The position numbers were made by a program, and so were the translations under genes. Shown in pieces: positions 24,091 through 30,835 of a stretch of DNA of 64,000 nucleotides. The first letter of the stretch is position 1, and the number at the start of each line of letters is the position of its first letter. A model generated the notes under the pieces. That model saw nothing but the letters and a program-made list of their open reading frames with translations, searched no databases and had not been told where the DNA came from. The stretch is from Amycolatopsis camponoti (lineage in GTDB: Bacteria; Actinomycetota; Actinomycetes; Mycobacteriales; Pseudonocardiaceae): assembly GCF_902497555.1 (NCBI RefSeq), contig NZ_CABVGP010000002.1:1996501-2060500 (forward strand). The letters run 5' to 3'.

Positions 24091-25584
24091 TCAGCTGGAG
24101 GTGGGGAAGGTGAACCCCGCCGCCGAGGTGCTCGTGTGCGGCCAGCGCGTCGTGACCACCTTCGCGCGCGTGTAGAAGTTGACGCCCGCCGGGCCGTGGA
24201 TGGGGCTGTCGCCGATGAGGGAGTCCTTCCAGCCGCCGAAGGAGTAGTACGACATCGGGACCGGGATCGGCACGTTGACCCCGATCATGCCGACCTTGAC
24301 CTCGCGCTGGAACGTGCGCGCCGCCTCGCCGCTGCCGGTGAAGATCGCCGTGCCGTTGCCATAGGGGTTGGCGTTGATGATCGCGATCGCCTCGGCCACG
24401 GTCTCCGCGCGGACGACCGCCAGCACCGGTCCGAAGATCTCTTCCCGGTAGGCCTGCATGTCCGTGGTGACGTTGTCCAGCAGGGACGGTCCGACGAAGA
24501 AGCCTTCCTCGTGCCCGTCGACGGTCAGGCCGCGGCCGTCGACCACTACCGACGCCCCTTGCTCCGCGCCCCGCGCGACGGCGTTCACCACGCGCTCGCG
24601 AGCGGCCTCGGTGACCACCGGGCCCATGTCGCTGGCCGGGTCCGAGCCGGGACCGACCTTCACCTCGCGGGCCTTGCGCTCGAGGATCTCGACCAGCTTG
24701 TCGCCGGCCGCCCCGACGGCGACGCCGACCGAGATCGCCATGCACCGCTGCCCGGCCGAGCCGAACGCGGCGGCGGTCAGCTGGTTCGCCGCGTACTCCA
24801 GGTCGGCGTCGGGCAGGACGACCGCGTGGTTCTTCGCCCCGCCGAGTGCCTGGACGCGCTTGCCGGCCGCGGTCCCGCGCTCGTGCACGTACTTGGCGAC
24901 CGGGGTCGAGCCGACGAACGACACCGCCGCGATGTCCGGGTGGTCCAGGATCGCGTCGACCGCCGTCTTGTCGCCGTGGACGACGGTGAACACACCGTCG
25001 GGCAGCCCGGCCTCGGCGTAGAGCCGCGCGACGAAGTTCGACGCCGACGGGTCACGCTCGCTCGGCTTGAGGACGAACGTGTTGCCGGTGGCGATCGCGA
25101 CCGGGTGCATCCACAGCGGGACCATGATCGGGAAGTTGAACGGCGTGATCCCGGCGACGACCCCGAGCGGCTGCCGGAAGTCGTGCACGTCGACGTCGCG
25201 CGAGACCTGGTCGGAGAAGCTGCCCTTGAGCGCGTCGGCGATGCCGCAGGCGTACTCCACGACCTCGCGGCCGCGCACGATCTCGCCGCGGGCGTCGTCG
25301 ACGACCTTGCCGTGCTCGCCGGAGATGATCCGCGCGAGCTCGTCCTCGTGCTTCACCAGCAGCTCGCGGAAGGCGAACATCACCTTGGTCCGCTGGGACA
25401 GCGAGGAGTCGCCCCACGCCTCGAAAGCCTTGCTCGCGGACGCGACCGCGGTGTCCACATCGGACGCTTCGGCGAGCAGGACCTGCGCCTGCCGCTTCCC
25501 GGTGGCCGGGTCGTAGACCGGGGCCGTGCGGGTCGAGCCCGCGGACGTGGCGGTGCCGTCGATCCAGTGCTCGATGGTGTTCAC
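24091..25584 (-). CDS. mmsA: CoA-acylating methylmalonate-semialdehyde dehydrogenase
   Basis: A 497-residue aldehyde dehydrogenase of the MmsA/IolA group, which converts (methyl)malonate semialdehyde to propionyl- or acetyl-CoA with release of CO2. The catalytic Cys is in FGSAGQRCMAIS. The group-specific LGGAKNHAVVLPDAD lacks the usual ALDH general-base Glu, as expected for CoA-dependent members. ITPFNFPIMVPLWMHPVAIATGNTFVLKPSERDPS is the NAD-binding stretch. GTG 25584 has AGGGAG upstream and lies eight bases after the aldolase stop, so the two form an operon. It could serve valine or inositol breakdown; the neighbour favours inositol. Confidence 0.92.
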   Translation of the reverse strand: MNTIEHWIDGTATSAGSTRTAPVYDPATGKRQAQVLLAEASDVDTAVASASKAFEAWGDSSLSQRTKVMFAFRELLVKHEDELARIISGEHGKVVDDARGEIVRGREVVEYACGIADALKGSFSDQVSRDVDVHDFRQPLGVVAGITPFNFPIMVPLWMHPVAIATGNTFVLKPSERDPSASNFVARLYAEAGLPDGVFTVVHGDKTAVDAILDHPDIAAVSFVGSTPVAKYVHERGTAAGKRVQALGGAKNHAVVLPDADLEYAANQLTAAAFGSAGQRCMAISVGVAVGAAGDKLVEILERKAREVKVGPGSDPASDMGPVVTEAARERVVNAVARGAEQGASVVVDGRGLTVDGHEEGFFVGPSLLDNVTTDMQAYREEIFGPVLAVVRAETVAEAIAIINANPYGNGTAIFTGSGEAARTFQREVKVGMIGVNVPIPVPMSYYSFGGWKDSLIGDSPIHGPAGVNFYTRAKVVTTRWPHTSTSAAGFTFPTSS

Positions 25585-25592
25585 GGTGCTCC

Positions 25593-26492
25593 CTACCGGT
25601 AGTGGCGCTGAGCCTGCTGGGTGCACAACAGCCCCACCGCGGTGTCGACGGCCTTGGCGACGTCCCCGTCGTGCGGGTAGAGCAGTGAGCGCCCGACGAC
25701 CAGGCCCTGCACGGTCGGCAGCGCCAGTGCCCGCTGCCAGGCCGCGAACGCCGCGTCCGCGTCCTTGACCTCGCCGCCGAGCAGGACGGCCGGCAGGGAC
25801 GAGGACGCGAGCACGCGCTCCATGTCGTCCACCACCGGCAGCTTGAGCCAGGTGTAGGCCGACGAGCGGCCGAGCGCGGCGGCGATCGTGATCGACTTGA
25901 TGACGGCGTCGGGGGAGAGGTCGTTCTTGATCCGGCCGTCGGTCCGGACCGACAGGAACGGCTCGACCATCGCGATCAGCTTCCGGTCGGCCAGTGCGTT
26001 GACGGCCTTCGCGGTGTTCTCCAGGACGCTCGGCGTGGCCGGGTCGTCGAGGCAGATCCGGGTGAGCGTCTTGCCGCCGTCGAACCGCATCCGCTCGATC
26101 GCTTCGGCGTCGTAGCAGGCGAAGCGATCGTCGATCTCGAAGCTCGACCCGGCCAGCCCGGTGCGGTTCATCGACCCGATCACGGTCTTGCCGTCGAGGA
26201 CGCCGAGCAGCAGCAGGTCGTCGATCACGTCCGCGGTCGCGAGCACGCCGGTGACGCCCGGCCGTTCCAGGGCCAGGCACAGCCGCTCGAGCAGCTCGCC
26301 CCGGTCGGCCATCGCCGACGGGTTGTCGCCCACCGCGTTGGCGCCGCGGGCGGGGTGGTCGGCGGCGATGATCATCGTCCGGCCTTTGTCGTTGAACGGC
26401 GACCGCGCCCGCACCCGGTTCGCGGCCGCCTCGGCGATCGCTTCCGGGTCGTGCACCCGTTTCGCGACGAGACGTCGCAGCATGTCGGTCAC
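25593..26492 (-). CDS. DeoC/LacD-type class I aldolase, probable inositol-pathway enzyme
   Basis: A 299-residue TIM-barrel aldolase of the DeoC/LacD/FbaB group, often labelled deoxyribose-phosphate aldolase. Conserved pieces are RTMIIAADHPARG, VLATADVIDDLLLLG, IGSMNRTGLAGSSFEIDDRF and LIAMVEPFLSVR. Close relatives occur in actinobacterial inositol clusters, where they are proposed to cleave 5-dehydro-2-deoxygluconate phosphate to malonate semialdehyde, the substrate of the next enzyme, MmsA. GTG 26492 is seven bases from AAGGAG; ATG 26483 would leave too long a spacer. It is divergent from a GntR/UTRA regulator. The role is inferred from family and context. Confidence 0.75.
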   Translation of the reverse strand: MTDMLRRLVAKRVHDPEAIAEAAANRVRARSPFNDKGRTMIIAADHPARGANAVGDNPSAMADRGELLERLCLALERPGVTGVLATADVIDDLLLLGVLDGKTVIGSMNRTGLAGSSFEIDDRFACYDAEAIERMRFDGGKTLTRICLDDPATPSVLENTAKAVNALADRKLIAMVEPFLSVRTDGRIKNDLSPDAVIKSITIAAALGRSSAYTWLKLPVVDDMERVLASSSLPAVLLGGEVKDADAAFAAWQRALALPTVQGLVVGRSLLYPHDGDVAKAVDTAVGLLCTQQAQRHYR

Positions 26493-26546
26493 AGTTCCGC
26501 TCCTTCGGCCGGTACGAGAACGACAGTGCCAGAGCCCCGAAGACTT

Positions 26547-26556
26547 TGTCAAGACA
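26547..26556. promoter_or_regulatory. IolR-like operator candidate
   Basis: TGTCAAGACA (4-bp arms) lies between the divergent GntR gene and the aldolase-mmsA operon and matches nine of ten positions of the Corynebacterium IolR motif as I recall it (KGWCHTRACA). A wider repeat TTGTC/GACAA spans 26546-26565. The minus strand reads TTGACA here, a possible -35. Confidence 0.4.
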
Positions 26557-26609
26557 TATGGACAACAGGTCATCCCTACCGCACCGCGGAGCGCGGTAGG
26601 CTTCCCCCG

Positions 26610-27404
26610 ATGAGCACCCCTCCGCCGTCGTCCCGCGTGGACGTCACGCACCCGGCCTGGGACCCCGGCCGGGAGATCGTGCTGGACCCGGGCAGCCCCG
26701 AGCCCCTGTACCACCAGGTTTCGCAGCAGCTGCACGCCGCGATCGAGGACGGCAGGCTCCCGGCGGGTGCCCGGCTGGGCAACGAGGTGGACCTGGCGGC
26801 GAACCTGCGGCTGTCGCGCCCGACCGTCCGCCAGGCGATCCAGACGCTGGTCAACCAGGGCCTGCTCGTGCGGCGGCGCGGCGTCGGCACCCAGGTCGTC
26901 CGCACCAAGGTGGCGCGGCCGCTGCGGCTGAGCAGCCTGTTCGACGACCTCGCCGGCCTCGGCGGCAAGCCGGAGTCGGTGGTGCTGGCCAACAGTGTGG
27001 CGGACGCCGACGCGAAGGTGGCCGAGCTGCTGGAAGCGCCGGGCCTGACGCGCGTGCGGCGGCTGACCCGCATCCGCTCGACCGACGGCGAGCCGCTCGC
27101 CTTGATGAACAACTACCTGCCCGACGGCGTCATCGATCCGACCGACGAAGAGCTGCGCGACAAGGGTCTCTACCAGCTGCTGCGCTCGGCGGGGGTCCGC
27201 CTGCACGCGGCGGAGCAGCACATCGGCGCCCGGCTGGCGACCGAAGAGGACGCGGAGCTGCTGGACGAGACGCCGGGAGCGGCTCTGCTGACCATGCAGC
27301 GCACGACGTACGACGACTCGGGCCGCGTGGTCGAGTACGGCTGGCACGTCTACCGCGCGTCCCGCTACGCGTTCAACCTCTCGCTGACCAACGGCCCTCA
27401 GTAG
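26610..27404 (+). CDS. GntR family regulator with UTRA domain (IolR-like)
   Basis: A 264-residue regulator: an N-terminal GntR winged helix (PLYHQVSQQLHAAIEDGRLPAGARLGNEVDLAANLRLSRPTVRQAIQTL) and a C-terminal UTRA effector domain (LRLSSLFDDLAGLG, LTRIRSTDGEPLALMNNYLP, ending YGWHVYRASRYAFNLSL). UTRA binds small metabolites, often sugar-derived. The divergent aldolase and mmsA genes suggest control of inositol or sugar catabolism, as by IolR in Corynebacterium. TAGGCT (26597-26602) ends seven bases before ATG 26610 and no Shine-Dalgarno is present, so the mRNA is probably leaderless. Confidence 0.88.
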   Translation: MSTPPPSSRVDVTHPAWDPGREIVLDPGSPEPLYHQVSQQLHAAIEDGRLPAGARLGNEVDLAANLRLSRPTVRQAIQTLVNQGLLVRRRGVGTQVVRTKVARPLRLSSLFDDLAGLGGKPESVVLANSVADADAKVAELLEAPGLTRVRRLTRIRSTDGEPLALMNNYLPDGVIDPTDEELRDKGLYQLLRSAGVRLHAAEQHIGARLATEEDAELLDETPGAALLTMQRTTYDDSGRVVEYGWHVYRASRYAFNLSLTNGPQ

Positions 27405-27466
27405 TCACAAGCCGGTGCGGCGTCTTGTCTCAGCTGCCGCAACCGACCCGACGAACCGAGGTAGCC

Positions 27467-28489
27467 ATGGACACGCTGGACGATCTCCGCCGCCACCTGC
27501 AGTGGGCGATCGAGCTCGAGCACGCGACGATTCCCCCTTACCTGTGCGCGCTGTATTCGCTCGACCCGGCCCGCAATCCCGAAGCCGTGCAGGTGGTCGG
27601 GTCGGTCCTGGCGGAGGAGATGCTGCACCTCGCGCTGGCCGCGAACCTGCTCAACGCCGTGGGCGGTTCGCCCGCACTCGACACGCCCGCGCTGTTGCCG
27701 CCCTACCCGCATCCGCTGCCGCACGGCGATCGTTCCGTGCACGTCCACCTGGCGCCGTTCGGTGCCGAAGCCCTCGAGCTGTTCCTGCGCATCGAGCGGC
27801 CCGCGTCGGCGGACGCGCCGCCGGAATCGGACGAGTACGAGACGATCGGCCAGTTCTACGCCGCCATCGAGGCCGGCTTCCGAACGTTGTGCGACGAGCT
27901 GGGCGAAGCCGCGGTCTTCACCGGCGACCCGGCCCGGCAGATCGACGCGTTCCACCTCCGCGGCGGAGGCGGTGAGGTCATCGCGGTGCACGATCTGAAG
28001 TCCGCGATGGCGGCGCTGGCGGAGGTCGTCGAGCAGGGCGAGGGCGCGGCCCGCACCGACGTCTGGGACGGCGACCGCGACGTCTTCCACCCCGACCGCG
28101 AGGAGGTGGCGCACTACTACCGCTTCCAGGAGCTGCGTCTCGGCCGCCGCTACCGCACGGGCGACACCCCGGCGTCCGGCCCGTCCGGGGACGAGATCGC
28201 GATCGACCCCGACGGGGTGCTGCCGATGCGTCCCGATCCGCGGACGGCCGACTACCCGGAAGGCAGCGCGGTCCGCATCGCGCAGGAGGCGTTCAACCAG
28301 ACCTACTGTGTGCTGCTTTACCAGCTGGAGCAGGCGTTCACCGGCGACCCGGGGCAGCTGCGGGACGCGATCGGCACGATGTACGCGCTGCGGGCCCAGG
28401 CGGTGGCGCTGATGAAGATGCCGAGCGGGGACGGGCGGACGACGGCGGGGCCGACCTTCGAGTACGTGCCGCCGGAGCGGCGGAACTGA
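27467..28489 (+). CDS. Ferritin-like protein, VioB/RebD N-terminal-type domain
   Basis: A 340-residue protein with the diiron ferritin-like domain found in VioB and RebD (iminophenyl-pyruvate dimer synthase family). Metal-ligand motifs are AIELEHATIPPYL (about residue 14) and LAEEMLHLALAANLLNAVGG (about 48), then a Glu in YYRFQELRLG and NQTYCVLLYQLEQAF near the end. VioB and RebD are about 1000 residues with a second catalytic region; this stand-alone form lacks it, and no violacein- or rebeccamycin-like genes are nearby. GAGG lies five bases before ATG 27467. A redox or metal-handling role is likely; the exact reaction is unknown. Confidence 0.8.
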   Translation: MDTLDDLRRHLQWAIELEHATIPPYLCALYSLDPARNPEAVQVVGSVLAEEMLHLALAANLLNAVGGSPALDTPALLPPYPHPLPHGDRSVHVHLAPFGAEALELFLRIERPASADAPPESDEYETIGQFYAAIEAGFRTLCDELGEAAVFTGDPARQIDAFHLRGGGGEVIAVHDLKSAMAALAEVVEQGEGAARTDVWDGDRDVFHPDREEVAHYYRFQELRLGRRYRTGDTPASGPSGDEIAIDPDGVLPMRPDPRTADYPEGSAVRIAQEAFNQTYCVLLYQLEQAFTGDPGQLRDAIGTMYALRAQAVALMKMPSGDGRTTAGPTFEYVPPERRN

Positions 28490-28525
28490 CGGGGCTGTCG
28501 CGTAGGGTGCGATCGGAGCGAGGGG

Positions 28526-29842
28526 GTGGCGGTGACGGGAGCGGGCAAGCCCCGGCTGCGCTCGGTCGTGCTCGCGGCGGCGTGGCGGCGGATTCCCGAT
28601 GTCGAGGTCCTCTCGGCCGGGGACGGCGGCCCGCTGACCCGCACCGTCAAGAAGATCATCGACCCGCTCGTCGTCCGCACGGCGGCGCGGCCGAAGCTGG
28701 GCCGTCCGCTGCTGGAGCCCGCCGCCGCGGCCGAGGTCACCGAGCTGGTCCTCGCCGACGCATCGCGGTTGCGGGCGACGGCCGCGTGGTTCGTGCACCT
28801 CAAACGGCAGCGGCGCGCGCTGCGGATCACCGCGGGCGACGTCCAGGACGTCTGCTTCCCCTTGGCGTACGAGCTGGCGACGGGATACGGCATGCCCGGA
28901 CCGGACGCCCCGGAAGCCGCGGCGTCGGCATTGCGCGAGCTGCACGGCGAAGGTGACGAAGCCGGCGTCGCGCAGCTGATCGCGTATCTCGCCGATCCCC
29001 GGGCCGCCGCGGACCTGACCGCCGCGCTGCACCGCCGCTGGCACACCGACGCCGGTCTCTCGCCGGACGACGCCGTGGTGCTGCTCGGCCGGTTCGCCGA
29101 AACCCTCACCGATGCCGCCTGGCTGGCCGGTTCCGCCGCGGGGCACGCCCTCGGCCTGGCGCTGCGCCGGCCCGGGGGAGCCGACGCGCTCGCCCGGGCC
29201 GCCGAGGCCGCTTCCGGCTCCCCGGCGCCGGATCTCGGTCTGCAGCGCGGCGATCGCACCGCCGTCCCGCCCCTGCGGCGGCAGGACGAAGCCGGCCCCG
29301 AGCTCCTCGAACGCAGCGTCGAACGGCGGGTGCGCGCCACCCTGCGCCGGCTCCCCGCGGGCGAACGGGGAGCCGTCGCCGAGCTCGTCGACGACGAAGC
29401 CCGCCGCGTCGTCGCCGGGTTCGGGCTCGGTTTGCCCGCGCTGGCCACGTGTTTCGCGCTCGGCGTCGTCCTCGCGCCCGCCCTCCGGCCGCTCGACGGC
29501 GCCGCACCCGGGACCGTCCCCGGGTTCGCGCGGCAGCTCAACGCCCAGGTCGCGCGCGAGGGGTACGTGTTCCACGCGCGCCGCGCGCTGGCCGGCACCA
29601 CGCCGCTCACCCCGCGGCCCGACGACGAGCTGCTGCGCGAGCTGCGTGAGTTCGGCAAGCAGTTCCTCGGCCGGCTGTGGATCCGCCTGCACGGCTTCGA
29701 CGTGCGCGGTGACCTCCCGGCCGACGCGGCGGACGTGCGGGACCTCGTCACCGGCGTCGTCCGGTCGACCTCCCTGGACCTGCGGACGAAGGTGCGCCGC
29801 GCGCTCGTGGCCCGGCTGCCGGACCTGGAGGCGGTCTCGTGA
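28526..29842 (+). CDS. Unknown protein, first gene of the CHAT-protease operon
   Basis: A 438-residue protein I do not recognise. It is mostly helical, with Arg/Ala-rich segments: LRATAAWFVHLKRQRRALRITAGDVQDVCFPLAYELATGYGMPG near residue 85-130, a linker around 215-260, then a conserved-looking C-terminal half (VPGFARQLNAQVAREGYVFHARRALAG; LREFGKQFLGRLWIRLHGFDVRGDLP). There are no membrane helices apart from a weak hydrophobic run GLGLPALATCFALGVVLAPAL. A promoter-like TAGGGT lies at 28503-28508 and GGAG seven bases before GTG 28526. Its last four bases (GTGA) overlap the start of the next gene, so it is translationally coupled to the operon. Confidence 0.6.
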   Translation: MAVTGAGKPRLRSVVLAAAWRRIPDVEVLSAGDGGPLTRTVKKIIDPLVVRTAARPKLGRPLLEPAAAAEVTELVLADASRLRATAAWFVHLKRQRRALRITAGDVQDVCFPLAYELATGYGMPGPDAPEAAASALRELHGEGDEAGVAQLIAYLADPRAAADLTAALHRRWHTDAGLSPDDAVVLLGRFAETLTDAAWLAGSAAGHALGLALRRPGGADALARAAEAASGSPAPDLGLQRGDRTAVPPLRRQDEAGPELLERSVERRVRATLRRLPAGERGAVAELVDDEARRVVAGFGLGLPALATCFALGVVLAPALRPLDGAAPGTVPGFARQLNAQVAREGYVFHARRALAGTTPLTPRPDDELLRELREFGKQFLGRLWIRLHGFDVRGDLPADAADVRDLVTGVVRSTSLDLRTKVRRALVARLPDLEAVS

Positions 29843-30834
29843 CGCACCCGGTGCACACCCCCGTCGTCGCGGCGGACGGCGGCCTCGTCCGCTTCGCCCT
29901 CACCGATCTGCTCGCCGGCGTGCCCGGCTCGATGCGCGTCGAACTCACCGACGCCGGGGCCGCGGAACCCTGGCTGACCCGGCTCGTCGGCGAGGAACGC
30001 GCCCTCGATGCCCTCGTGTCCGGGCGCGTCGATGTCCCCGCCCGGCCGGAACTCGCCACCCTCGCGCTGCTGCTGTGGGCTCGCCGGTGGTGGCCCGCGA
30101 GCCCGACGCTCGGGATTCCCGCGTTGGACCCGGCGCTGCTGGACCTCGAAGCCGCGGTCGCCACCGCGGAGGTGGCCGAAGGCATGCTCGACGGTTTCGA
30201 AGCCACCCCGGCGGACCTGTTCGACGCGGCCGTCGACGGGCTCGCCGCGACGCCGGTGGCGGACGAGGTCCGGGGCCTGTGCACCAGGTTGTCGGCCTGG
30301 TTCGACGGCCAGGACGACGTCGTGCGCGCCGAAGCCGCGGCCCGGCTGGCGGCCGCCGTGACGCCGGGGCAGCGCGCGTATGCCCTGGCCGCGGGCATCG
30401 AGCCGGCCGCGTCCGGGGAAGGCGTCGTGACCGAGGGCCGGGAGAGCGTCGACTGGGCGCGGGTGCCGCCGGGCATCCTCGACGCCGCCGAGAACACCGT
30501 GACCTGGCGGGTCGTCGCGGCGCCGACGGCCACCCGGCTGGAGGTCGAGGTCGCCGGAGCGTTCGCCGACGCGACGCTGTCCGCCTTCGCGACCCGGGAC
30601 GGCGAGGTCGTCGCGGAAGTCCCCTTGCGCTGGGGCGTCGGGCGGTTCGCCGGCGCCGTCGATCTCGCCCCTCCCGTCCCCATCGGACTGTTCGTCGGCG
30701 TGACTCCCGAGGACCTCGCCGGGACGACGGCGGAAGACCGGGCCGAGGTGGTGGCGCTCGTGCGGGCGCGCGAGGCGCTGCCGCCGGAAGCCCGGACGCT
30801 GGCCGAGCGCGCGGCCGCCGACGGGGAGTTCTGA
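29839..30834 (+). CDS. Unknown protein, second gene of the CHAT-protease operon
   Basis: A 331-residue, acidic and Ala-rich protein of unknown family. The N-terminal 200 residues look helical (TLALLLWARRWWPASPTLGIPALDPALLDLEAAVATAEVAEGMLDGF). The C-terminal 110 residues look beta-rich (TVTWRVVAAPTATRLEVEVAGAFADATLSAFATRDGEVVAEVPL) and may form a small sandwich-like domain. No signal peptide or membrane helix is seen, so it probably works in the cytoplasm. The GTG start overlaps the upstream stop (GTGA), and the CHAT gene begins one base after its own stop. Such tight coupling suggests a fixed-ratio complex; adaptor or regulator of the protease is my guess. Confidence 0.6.
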   Translation: MTHPVHTPVVAADGGLVRFALTDLLAGVPGSMRVELTDAGAAEPWLTRLVGEERALDALVSGRVDVPARPELATLALLLWARRWWPASPTLGIPALDPALLDLEAAVATAEVAEGMLDGFEATPADLFDAAVDGLAATPVADEVRGLCTRLSAWFDGQDDVVRAEAAARLAAAVTPGQRAYALAAGIEPAASGEGVVTEGRESVDWARVPPGILDAAENTVTWRVVAAPTATRLEVEVAGAFADATLSAFATRDGEVVAEVPLRWGVGRFAGAVDLAPPVPIGLFVGVTPEDLAGTTAEDRAEVVALVRAREALPPEARTLAERAAADGEF

Positions 30835-30835
30835 C

